From NCBI GenBank assembly GCA_037903475.1, contig JBAJFG010000099.1, positions 434,001 to 498,000 on the forward strand: a stretch of DNA of 64,000 nt. Direction: 5' to 3'. Source of the DNA: Ancylostoma caninum. Lineage: Eukaryota > Nematoda > Chromadorea > Rhabditida > Ancylostomatidae. Each line of letters starts with the position of its first letter. The first letter of the stretch is position 1. Below the pieces are notes generated by a model that searched no databases, was not told where the DNA came from, and saw only the letters and a list, made by a program, of their open reading frames with translations. The position numbers were made by a program, and so were the translations under genes. Positions 48,060 through 58,710 of this stretch are shown here, piece by piece.

Positions 48060-49180
48060 CTCCCATGTTCGGTTTTCTCTGAACCTGGCATCATCATTGG
48101 AATTCCATAGAATATCAATTTACTAGCTACTCAGCAAGAAATTGATCAAGGCAATTATTTTATCATCTTTTCTTTCTGCAATTTTCGGACGTAGTCAAAA
48201 AATTGTTTTTCAAATGCTGGTAAAATAGTTGTTGTTTGGAAGGTTCTAAATAGCTGCTCCCGTACTCTCTTCTCCCTGCACTGTTTGGAAAGTACAAAAC
48301 AATTTCGGAAAGTAGCCATTGTGCCCGTTCGTTTCATCAAACCTTTGAATGTCGAATATTTAGAAAAACGAATGATCGAATAAATTCAAAGTTGAGAAAA
48401 AACTTTCACGTACTAGTTCAGAAAGTGAAATTTTTGAATATGTGAACTTTCGAATCAGCTCGGTCATTGCAGTGATTCACTCGAATGATCGATTTCAGTT
48501 AAAATAATGGTGATAATTATAGCAGACATCGTATTTGGCCAAAATTTCATTTGCGAAAGCACTCGTTGCTCAGGGGGTAGTCTTGTTAGCTCATACGGTC
48601 GATGATTCTGTTAGATAGGACGTAAGTTCGTGCGGTTTTCTGAGCATTTATATATCTTCAGAAAATAGACTTGTTGAACATAGGTTTTTTTCGAAATTAA
48701 TATCTGCAGTACTTCTTCTGCACATCTAGAGCAAGTCCTTGAGAAAAATTGTCCCATGACTCTATGAACTGTGCGTGTGGGACAAGGTGCATCCTCCAGC
48801 CCAAAATCGACCTCTCTTAAGCAAACATCCACTTCTACTCCGTCCCTTCAACAGCCATGTCTCCATTTAGACGCAGTTAACATCCTTGAGCTACATTTCT
48901 TCCACTATTGTATTGGTACATATGGAGGTGTTGTGCGCTTTTGTTGAACTTCAGGACCACATTTTTTGATTTCGTGTGGCAGAAAATGAGCAGTAGCAGG
49001 AATTGGGGACATTGTTTGTAATATTCGTAAAAAGCAAAGCAAGGGCTAGAAGGTGACCCATGATGTGCTATCAAACTTAGTTCAAATCCTCGTAAAAAAA
49101 TTGGGTTTGAGGAACCGCATGAACTTATTGTCCAACCCAATATATTCGTCCTTGACCAACAGACCATCTGTCTCTTCTCT
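48060..49180. other. No gene recognised
   Basis: AT-rich sequence with minus-strand open frames of 60-121 codons. None shows consistent splice borders or a known motif. Confidence 0.4.
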
Positions 49181-49187
49181 ATTATAG

Positions 49188-49780
49188 ATGTTAAATAATT
49201 GGAGGAATGAATATCATGCCGAGGAGACAAAAGCTGAAGCAAGATTATACGGACGATATTACTTAAGAGTCATGTAAGTTGAAATAGGCATTCAAATGAT
49301 GGAAAGGAAGAACATTACTTTTCTAGCAATCTCGACTCAATGGACAAACTATGTGATGAAGTTTTGTTTGGAATCGACACGAGCGTCTCTTCACTTACAA
49401 CCCACAGGGAAGCCAATGAGCCGGTCAAAGAAGCTCAGGAGAAAAGCACCCAGGAAGATTTTGATAATGAGAAGAAACACGCACCTTTGTCATCGCCACG
49501 TACAGCAGGAGGAGGGGTCCGAAAGAAGCCATCTATCTCAAAATCAAACAACAATCAGGAAGTAGCAAAGCGGAACAAGGAAGACAAGGCTGATGAAGTG
49601 AAGAAAACTGCACCTCCCAAACAAGAGAGAGTGGCTGGAGCATTCGTTTCAACCGCAAATGCACTTCAATTGGCACCGACACCGGCACACTCCACGACGC
49701 CCACTTCGAAAGACACCACTCAACCGACACATACACGCAGCGAGAAATGTGAAAAACAAAAAAAGAAGTTAAGGAGATGA
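49188..49780 (+). CDS. 3' end of a gene for a basic, low-complexity protein
   Basis: Exons 49,188-49,273 and 49,327-49,780 (stop TGA) join in phase 2: NWRNEYHAEETKAEARLYG and YYLRVINLDSMDKLCDEVLF run unbroken across the 53-bp intron. The remaining 130 residues are rich in Lys, Glu, Thr, Ser and Pro with several KK pairs and a basic end (KQKKKLRR), so they are probably disordered, perhaps a cytoplasmic or nuclear tail. The exon starts at an ATG right after TTATAG, which could be a trans-splice site or an internal exon. It may be the 3' part of one of the genes upstream. Confidence 0.6.
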
Positions 49781-49879
49781 TTAGCTTGGTGTCGTGCTCG
49801 TTTCTGTTAGTTAAGATACTGTCATTATTCAACCATTGATAGCTAACGATGGTTATAATTAATATTATACATCTCTGTA

Positions 49880-51460
49880 TCAAGTTCTAGTAAAGTAAAG
49901 AAGTAAAATTAGGTGTAGTGCGAGGGGTCTCACATCAAACATCGCTTCAGAATCAAACGTTTCGCACAAACCGCAATCTATACAAGTGAGGTCTGTGTAA
50001 ATTTTGCGGATTCGTACTGTCATACCATTGAAGGAACAAAGGAAGCTTATGTTTTTTTCGTCTCTGAATTCGACCACAGTGCCTCACATACGTGAAATAC
50101 TCTCTTTTGAAAAAGCCCAAGCGTCGTTAATGTTATCATCTTTGCTTATGTTGATAGGGGTCGTTGCACTTGTTTTGCAGCAAAACCTCAGAATAGATTC
50201 GATGACACCTAGCCTGGAGTGTTTGCTCATTAATACATATCATCCTTAATCTCACCTTAACGCGTTCGCGACCGCGTGCATGACCGGTCGAGTCACGTGA
50301 TGTCTGTCACTTGGGACCGCGTGCATTACCGGTCCTGCACAAACGCATACTTGAAGGCAGCACTCGCGGAAATTTCCAGGATAAAGATTTTGCGGTATAT
50401 CGAGGGTTCTAGGGAGGATGAACTCATCCACAACGATGAAGTGGCGTGAGACACGCGAAAAACACAGAAAATGACGGCGGGATTCTAGGTGCGTCCACAG
50501 CGCGAACGAGTGATCCGTGGTGGGTCCCGCCACGAAACCCTGCAAGTGGTATGAATTCCATAGAACAGCCTCCGCTAAACCACATGCGCACACCCTTTCA
50601 ATGGCGTTAGCTGGGGCTACGAAACCCTTTTGTCCTCAGCGGCAGAGGTGTCCACGGTAGTATCATCGCAGGAAGAAGACCATCCACGGTGTTCAACTTA
50701 CTGTTGCGATTGTCCACATGGTAAGCGACTCACTTCAGAAGGCACACCGTGCTCAAGGAAACGCATTCACCCCGTGTTTCCCGTCCTCGAATTCTTGTGC
50801 CTTATTCAAAAGGTGGAAAAAACTGAGTAGATGGCACAGAAGAATCCAGTTAGCGCGACTGTTTTGATAAAGTCTGGAATGTGCTAGCCTAAACATTGTG
50901 CGATATAACGTGTTCTATCCCTTCATCCCCCATTTAAAATCCGATGAATGTATTGGAAGCTCTTGGCAGAATTATTAAGGCAGTGAGCATCGAGAGTTGG
51001 AATCATGGGAAGAATCTTGGTGATGTCGAGGACTCTTCGCATGGCCAATGGTTTTTTTTTGTCCAGCAGTGTATTTAAAGTGATCTTCGTGTAGCACTAC
51101 AATTTCATAGTTACATATAGATACAGATTAGTTACACAGTTACACGTAGCTTGCCAAATGTATTGCTCCTGGACTTCAAAGTAGGACGGTACCTATCCGT
51201 TTCATTACCTTCATCTGATCACTCTTAACAGATGCAGTTTACGTAACACCAATGTTTTGGACTTATGGCCTTAGCGATCTCTATGTGATAAGGAGTACTG
51301 GTGTGACAAGTCGGTAATGCTCACTCTACTAAATTCTACTAACTATGAGCGGTCGACGTAGAAGATCGCTGTCGCGTGGATCGAATAGGGCCTTATCCAA
51401 CAGCAGCACTAGCAGTACGCAAGGAAAAGGTAGGAGCTTCTTACTAAACGTCACGGGATG
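49880..51460. other. Repeats with a piggyBac-like end
   Basis: At 50,257 TTAACGCGTTCGCGACCGCG is followed by GTGCATGACCGGTC, and GACCGCGTGCATTACCGGTC recurs at 50,315. A TTAA followed by a GC-rich inverted-type repeat is the pattern of piggyBac ends, but no matching right end or transposase was found. The rest shows no gene. Confidence 0.3.
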
Positions 51461-51465
51461 GACAG

Positions 51466-51990
51466 TTGGTACCTAATCTAACCAATGACGCTCGACTTAC
51501 GGACTTTTCTCAATTATACTTTCTGTCATCCCACCTGTTGGAGGCTGTTGAGGGGGGGGGGTACAGTTTTGACGCACCGCGCCGCACCCTATGCTTAAGC
51601 ATAGGCAGCGTCAACGAAGCACGAGCTCGCAACCTCATCTACTGCAAGGGAGTCCTTTCACAGTTTTTCCGCTATGCATCAGTTTGCGAGCTCACCCTGC
51701 GGGGTGCGGCGAAGCAGACTGTGCTTCGCGGCATTCTTCACCGCTGCGGCAACGCGGCAAACTGGAATTTCATTGCGAGGCGAGAAGTGAGCTCGCAGCG
51801 GTTCACTTCTCGCGCCGTGCCGCGCCGCACAATGCTGAAAACTTTAATAAGAGCACTTCATATACGTGCGTATCTGATGCAGGGTCAAGCGTGTGTCGAT
51901 AAATTATCAAGGGGGGTCGTACGGGGGGGGGAAGAGGGGGGTCGTAAGGGGGGGTCGTGGTCGGGAGGGAGGTGCCTTAGTGTGGAATAG
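51466..51990. repeat. GC-rich block with palindrome and G runs
   Basis: It includes a G10 run, the exact palindrome CCTATGCTTAAGCATAGG (51,588-51,605), repeated GCGCCGCAC-type words and a run of GGGGGGTCGTA units at 51,910-51,960 that recur near 53,035-53,090. Several G runs close together could form quadruplexes. The 174-codon open frame has no domain and is doubtful. Confidence 0.4.
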
Positions 51991-52117
51991 GAGGTAGAAA
52001 AAGTGGTAGAAAAAACGGAAGAAGCGGGACACTGAATTATCCATACACAGAATTTGTTTTTGACGTGATTAAACGACTCTAGTATGATTTGAATAGTGAA
52101 AAGTGGGAAGTTATAGG

Positions 52118-52790
52118 CTAAAATTTTCGCACGTCCGTACTGAAAGTTCTACCCAGTCCTGCAGGCCGGCAAAAAGTCATTTTATGGATCCTACCCAGTA
52201 GTGCTTTACCCCCAAGTTTCAGGTCTCCAGCTTCAAGAGTAAAGATTCAGCACGGGAATTACGGAGATGAGGTTTCGTCGATAAAAATGGCCTTTTTTCC
52301 ATGTTTTTATCGACGGAGTTGAATCGCGGTGGAAGCAGCTGCGGAAAAATGAGCTGTACAGCCTGAAAGCGCAAACCTTCGACTAATAAAAACCTGAAAA
52401 AAAATTGGGACCTCAACGGGCCAGATCATCTGATATTCGTGTCCGACTACAACCATGCCTCTGAACGAGTCTAAATTTTAGGCTGAAATTTTCGCACGTC
52501 CGTACTGAAAGTCCTACCCAGTCTTCCACTCCAATAAACAGTTATTTCGTGTTTTACGGTCGATCATCTCGAATCTACTACAAGCGCGTGTCATTTTACG
52601 CCATGCAAAAATTCTGACCTCGGAGGGGATCGAACCCTCGACCATGTCGATGATGTGTATGGTTGTTTTTCGTGATGAATATGAAGGTATTTCGTTTAGA
52701 AACTCTGTACGCTGCACACGCTTTAACCTTCAGCGAAAATTTTAGCCTCGGTAGGGATCGAACCCTTCACCATGTAGATGATGTATATAG
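52118..52790. repeat. Two direct repeats and a pair of tRNA-like T-arms
   Basis: A roughly 53-bp block (TTTTCGCACGTCCGTACTGA core) occurs at 52,118 and 52,480. On the minus strand, 52,650-52,610 and 52,775-52,735 each contain a T-arm-like GGTTCGATCCC context (GAGGGTTCGATCCCCTC in the first). No acceptor stem or anticodon arm can be formed, so these look like tandem remnants of a tRNA-derived SINE, not tRNA genes. Confidence 0.4.
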
Positions 52791-53216
52791 ATGTTTTTTC
52801 TTGATGTGTTCGAGCCTCATCAGTTACCTAAGCAACATTGCATAGTTAATGCGTTTTTTGTCCACCGCGTACATTTCAACGTTTTCCAAAAAACTTCCAA
52901 ACAACTAGTTAATACAAAGGAGCCTCTTTCTCCTTCCTATGCTCTGGCTCCCCCACACCTCTCGCAGTACGAACACCTGAAATGGGATATCTAAATATCT
53001 AAATTCTGCAAGCATAGAAGGAAATTTGTGGGCAAAGGGGGGGGGGGGGTCGTATTTTTAGTGGCTGAAAGGGGGAGGGGGTCGTATGGGGATCGACTTT
53101 TCACCATCATCACGCTTGACCCTGATCTGATGTAAGGCAGGGCCAGTCGTATCGCTCACGCAGCGCAGATAGACGCATTAGCGGTCTCACGGTGGCCGCG
53201 CATACTTCTAATGAGG

Positions 53217-54812
53217 TACAGACAATTTCGGGGGCAATTTCCGTTCCTAACAACGAGGGAGGGAGGGAGCGAAAGTAGGAATGAGCGTTTGGGTGTTTCC
53301 GCCCGAAAAGTAGCCGCATTCCGGCCGCCTTAGGGCCGCTGAAAACGGGGCTTGCATTCCTATCCGCCCGAGTGCTGTCAATTGGACGCCAATACAGTGA
53401 CAACCTCTGGCAGATTGGTCACTGCTTACACACAGTCTCGCAAGGAAGAACCTCGGATTCGAAGGCATTATGGATTCACTGGGATCCAACAGAGTATAAA
53501 AGCAAAACAAATATGCAGATTCTCATCAGAAGTACAAAAAGGTGGCTGTTTGCTTGCAAGCTCCATCCATGTTTTCGTAGTGCTAGCCTTTTTCTATTAC
53601 TGAGAGGATTCAAACCAACCTTACCGTTGTTTATGAATGACCAGCCTGATCGACCGGCTTACGCCAGACTCCCAGGCTTCAAGGCCTGCTTCGCTCGCCT
53701 CGCATTCGGTGTGTATGCTCCCCTCTACTGAACGCTGGCATACTACTCTCGCAGCTGTGGACCCGTGCGTGACATTTTCTCCAAACTGAGCGCCTGCGCA
53801 CCACTATCGTAAGTGTGGAACCATTCGTGACATCTTCCCCACTTTTCGACGCCGGCGCACCCTTTTCATACCGCTGGACCCGATTCTAGTCGTTTTCCCA
53901 CCTTTGGACGCCCTGCATTCTTATCACAGCGTTGGACCCGATTCCAGGTGGTTGCCCATATCTGAACGCCGGCGCACCCTCATCCTATCGTGTCGCTGGA
54001 CGGGTCCACAACTGCTAGAGAGATGCGCCTCCGTTCAGTAGTGGGGAGTGTGTAACAAGCGGGCTCACACTCGCGAAAGTGCTGCACCGGCGCACAGTAG
54101 TGTGGACGGATTCACAAATGCAAGAAAGGTGCGCCGCTGTTCGGTGGTGGGAAACATATACATATGTATGTATGTAACATATGTATGTATGTACACGAGT
54201 GTGAGGCGAGCGAAGCAAACCTAAAAGAAGGCTGAGAGTCCGGCGCGAGCCGGACATCTGGCTGATTAATACTAAGTATACTGGAGGTCATTCTGATTCA
54301 ATGCCGTTTTCTTTTCGGCCATATCACTACGTGTATCTTCACGTATCACTAGCGCAAGCTGGTGCAAGCGCAGATGCGTAGCGCTGCTGCCCGATAAGAG
54401 TATCATCAGACTTCGCCAGCAATCGTGGCGATCGCCACATGGATAATGTAAATGAGGAGACCCCGACGTGAAAGGGATGACAGCAAATGGGGCGTGGCGA
54501 TCAATAGGCATCGTTTCCACTATCGCTATCACTCATATCGTCATTTCGTTTTGGGCACATCTTCGAGTGTACGGGCGATGAGCCCCGTTTGGCTGGGACT
54601 GATTCCTGACCCTCTTCATGATGCTAGCCGAACCCCGACGTTCGTGCATCAGCTCGAATGATTCTGCGTTTAGTCTGCTATCCGCCCGACAGCGCATTCG
54701 CTCCGCAACACGTGCGGTTCTGCTCGCTGTTTGCCCGCTGGGTCCTCGTTTAAACGTTTCGTCGAAGATTTGCTGGCTGATGGAACAGGATTTGCACCCG
54801 AAATTGTCCGAG
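53217..54812. mobile_element. Second copy of the 850-bp inverted-repeat element, interrupted
   Basis: Ends CAGACAATTTCGGGGGCAA and its mirrored right end match the element at 31,103-31,952, and internal blocks (CCGCCCGAAAAGTAGCCGC; GCTAGCC.TTTTCTATTACT) align. The extra length is mainly the 621-bp Helitron-ended insertion at 53,641-54,261. Confidence 0.7.
53641..54261. mobile_element. Insertion bounded by two outward-facing Helitron 3' ends
   Basis: The left boundary is a Helitron 3' end read on the minus strand (hairpin then CTGG, next base T); the right boundary is a 3' end on the plus strand (hairpin with GTCCGGC..GCCGGAC then ATCTGG). Degenerate 59-bp units near each boundary are in the orientation of that boundary. 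No 5' TC end is present. It looks like two 3' halves joined head to head. Confidence 0.65.
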
Positions 54813-54864
54813 TATATGAGCGATAGGTCATTCGTAGCTCTGGTGCAGCTCACAAGGGAGGTGC

Positions 54865-56340
54865 AAGAGGACGGACTCACAGAACGTTCTTTATTCCTCC
54901 TACCTGACTTCGAAAACATTTCAACAGAAGAGCTTGCCCAGCCCAGCAATGATCCCATCCAATTGATTACCATTGAAGAGACTCTCTGCGCTGGAGAAAA
55001 TGAAGGCTGGTAAAGCAACAGATCCGAATGATTTGGCAGCGGAACTGAGGAAGTCATGATACCTGATCCCCTTGGCTAGCTAACGAAGTTCTTTAATCAG
55101 ATCGTTACGGAGAAGAGGACACCTGATGCCTGGCAACGAACCACAAAAGTTCCGATATGGGATGGCAATGGCAATCTATAATAGCTGATCGCTCAAGTTA
55201 CCGACTGATTCGTTTGTTGTCTCACACAATGAAGCTATTCTAGCGCATCATCGACGCCCGTTTTTGTGACATCGTACAGCTTTCGTCCAACCGGTGTGGC
55301 TTCGTAACCAACTGCGGCACCACAGATGCTATTTACTACGTTCAGCGCCTTATCGAGAAGCACAATGAGAAGCAAAAACCGCTACATCTCGCTTTTCTCG
55401 ACCTAGAGAAGGCAACTGAACGCGTCTCACACGAAGTAATCTGGTAAGCGCTACCATGGCACTGCGTTCCCGAGGAGCTCATCGAGCGGGTTCGGATCTT
55501 TACGACGACCCAGAGAGTCAAGTGAAGGTAGTTTCCGTTACGTTTGCAGAATTCCCCATTCCGGTGTCGTGCACTAGGGTTCGACTCTCTCCGCTTTTTT
55601 TCACCAACGTGGTGGATGCCGTCACACGAGACTTGCAGAAAACGATACCCTGGACGCTTGCATTCGCTTATGACCTTGTGCTAGCCTCGGAGAACAAAAA
55701 TAGAGCTGCAAACGCAGGCAAAAGTGACCGACTGGCACAATTCCGTCTTCGGCTCAACGTTGAGAAAACGGAGCACACGACAACCGACGTTCATGAGGAC
55801 GGCACCATCAGAGTTGACGGCACCATCTCCCGAGGACCGAGCATTCAAGTACCTGAACTCAACAGTTGCATGCAACGGTAGCCTCTCACGTGAAGCCTTC
55901 GCGCGTGTTAACGCCACCTGGATAAAATGACGTTCAATGACTGGTGTATTTTGCAAAAAGAGCATCCCAGAGCGCCTCAAACTGAAGGTTTACCGTTGTG
56001 GGTGCTGTCGCTTTTTATGGCGCTAAACTTTGGGCCTACATTGCAATGCAGACATCCGGCAACGTTTTAGCGTCGCTCCAATAACGGACAAGCTTCGCGA
56101 AGCTCGCCGTTTGGCCATTCGTGCTGACATTTGCAGAATTGGCTTCAACCTCGGCGTAACAGGCGAGTGACCCAAATAACGCCCGATGCAACGATGGATG
56201 GATACCTTGCACGTCGATCTGAAAATAGCTGGTATGCACCCGGTCCAAGCAGACGACAGGACAAAATAACGTTGAAGGATCAGCGGAGCGGACCCCGCCA
56301 CCAAAAGAGTCTTCGTACCCTATCAAAAGATGTTTGAAAG
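54865..56340 (+). pseudogene. RTE-type retrotransposon copy 2, reverse transcriptase and C-terminal region, broken
   Basis: Plus-strand translation, with many frameshifts and stops, gives reverse transcriptase motifs in order: MKAGKATDPNDLAAELRK, SYRLIRLLSHTMKLF, NRCGFVTNCGTTDAIY, HLAFLDLEKATERVSHEVIW, TLAFAYDLVLASEN, then LNVEKTEHTTTDVHEDGT and FKYLNSTVACNGSLS. The YADD catalytic box reads AFAYDL, so one of the two catalytic Asp residues is lost. It belongs to a different RTE lineage from copy 1. The endonuclease is missing (5' truncated). Confidence 0.85.
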
Positions 56341-56344
56341 GTAA

Positions 56345-57595
56345 GTACACATCACCTACTCTGATTGATGAACCAGCCACGGTATAAGCACAATTTATCA
56401 TACGTAGTTCACTGATCGATGAAGCGTTTCCTAGTGTCACTATACCATGGCAGTTTTTTTTTTCATTCGGAACGAATACTTATAGCGAGTTCTAGTACAG
56501 ATATGTGTTTGGCTGGGTTCTGATCCGTCGTTATTCCTTACAATTCAAAATTTTGAATAGTGATGAGAGCCAGTACTTCACCTGAGCAGCGAACTGCAAT
56601 TGGCTGCTGTCATCAGACGGTTTTTTTTTCAATAACTGCCTGCTTTTGTGCTGCGAGTGAGAGAATGGCCATGTTATAGAAAGCAAAGAAAAAGTATAAC
56701 ATCCAGAGGTCTATGCTTGAAATACATACTCCGTGGCTAGTGCATCAATATGAGTAGTGAACCTACCCCAACATTTCAAACTTCTTCAGATGAGATAAAA
56801 AGCAAAAACACGAAAACGCAAGTTCGATATTAGCGAAGAGATCCAAAAGCTTCACAACACGCCCATTATTCCAGTAACTGACCCAACCGGCCAATCTGAA
56901 GCCTCTAGGCAGGGAAGACAGCTACGGCAGTGTAGTGAAATTCTCCAAAAACCGCTTTTTTGGAGTATAAGGCAGAAATGAAAAATGCATCGTATTACCT
57001 TGTCACACAAGTATACAAGCCACGTATCTTTCATTCCGATCTGCAAGTCTCGCCTCTTACACTTCTCTTGTAAGAAACAGGAGAGAAGCACCGCGTTGGA
57101 GGCTTCGCGGCGGCCGCGAGGTGTTTTTCAAAGCAGTGGTTCAACAAAAAAAACAGAAATGATAAAAATTGAACAATTGTGTCCACATACATCTACAACA
57201 GACTCTCTTGTCAAGCACTACTGAGGAGCGAAATAACTTTTTTTCAGTGGCCACAGTTGTATCAGTAGCCGTAGTCAACGTTGATCTTGATCAAGCCAGT
57301 GGTGAAGGAGACGAAGACCTGATAAGGTGCCTCTTTCATATTCACTCAAATTAATAATTGTTAGCCGATCCATGTCTCAGCCCTGCGGGTCGGCTTTGTG
57401 GGTGCATGGATCATTTCATCGATCGTTGTACTTTCCACACGTTTGCTTTCACGTTTTTCCTCCTTCTCAGCGATTTTCCTTACAAACTTATCCCAGTCAT
57501 AGAAAAGCAGTGATATGGGGGGGGGGGGTATCATCAAGCATGCTCGATATCTACTGAAAATGGCCACGTATCAGTCTATGAACCGCCCAGCGTTC
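56345..57595. other. Mostly non-coding; one exon-like block
   Basis: At 57,248-57,325 an acceptor (TTTTTTCAG) is followed by an open block (ATVVSVAVVNVDLDQASGEG) and a GTGCCT donor, which may be a lone exon. A G10 run lies at 57,519. Nothing else is recognised. Confidence 0.3.
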
Positions 57596-57599
57596 ATTA

Positions 57600-58148
57600 A
57601 GGCCTATGACATGCTTCACAGCGACACTGTCGCCGTGAAGAAAATGAATGAAGATGATGAGCACAGAACATTACAAGCTCTCATATCATATCACACAATT
57701 CGTGTGAACAGTTGCTGAACACTGTCCCAATCAAGTATGTCATAGGTTGAATGGCCCATACATAGATTATTTCACCTATTTCTCAGGCACTTTTAGGGGA
57801 TGAGCAGCTTTCCTAAATCTGACGGCCGCAGTAGGGATGAAAATTGGCGAGCAATTGGGTGCGCGGGCTGTCGGCATCTGATTGAAAAGGGACCAGCCGT
57901 GCACCCAATGCCTGAAAGGTCGCGCGCATTTAGGAACACTCCTGGATAGTTCCACAATTGCGAGATGGCTGCGCCGGCGTTCAATAGTGGGAAAAGTGTC
58001 ACGTACGGGCCCACACTTATAAAAGTGGTGCGCCGCCGTTTGGTAGAGGGAAATTTACATGTAAGTCAATGTGATGCAAGCCCAAAAGCCTGAAAGCGAG
58101 CCTAAAAGAAGGCTGAAAGTCCGGTATGAGCAGGACGACCAAGCTGGT
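57600..58148 (+). mobile_element. MITE copy followed by a degraded Helitron 3' part
   Basis: 57,600-57,715 is a copy of the palindromic MITE family. From about 57,930 degenerate 59-bp units appear (TGCGCCGGCGTTCAATAGTG, GCCGCCGTTTGG), and the element ends with a decayed hairpin (AGTCCGGTATGAGCAGGAC) and CTGG at 58,145-58,148 followed by T. Confidence 0.5.
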
Positions 58149-58710
58149 TCCTCCTTATTAGAATATGCGCTTCAAATGCTTTGAAGAGAGAAAGAGAGAA
58201 GAGCCCGTTTTACGATCTCGGCAAAGGTCTCCATTGATGGAACCGAAAGCCATACTCACCATAGATTTTGCTCGGGTGAGTGGTTGGATATACCACTTTC
58301 TTGAATGCTACAAAAGCTCACTTCACTGCCCATTCGAGCTCATCAGCTGCTTCTTCGAAGGAAATCTCATAGAAATCGAGGATTGACCACTTCGTGGTCT
58401 CTATTTTCCCAGAGTTATAGAGCATAGTGTAGCAAAAATTAATGTGACTAATCAAATGTCACTTCATTAATACGACACTTCAGAATATGAAACATAATGC
58501 ATTTGACGCGCCCATTTCTACGAAGGAGAAATAGGCAATGGAAAAATGCGCAAAACTCTGCACCAAGCTAATACTCAGTGGTACCCATCAGTGGCGGGCG
58601 CAGAGGGGGGGGGCGCCCCCCCCCCGAGAATGGGTCGGCAAATTTTTGAAATTACTTTACAATACATATAAAAATCTTGTACTGGTTTGTTTTTAGTTGT
58701 TTATTTTTAA

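Noticed and set aside
48560..48640. tRNA-like CGTTGCTCAGGGGGTAG stretch
   Set aside because: It resembles a D-arm only superficially; no T-arm or closing acceptor stem follows at the right distance.
51466..51990. 174-codon open frame
   Set aside because: It lies in a GC-rich repeat with G runs and a palindrome. Composition explains the lack of stops and no domain is visible.
58604..58624. G9CGC10 run as a regulatory structure
   Set aside because: It is self-complementary but lies at a repeat end where homopolymer slippage or assembly error is likely.
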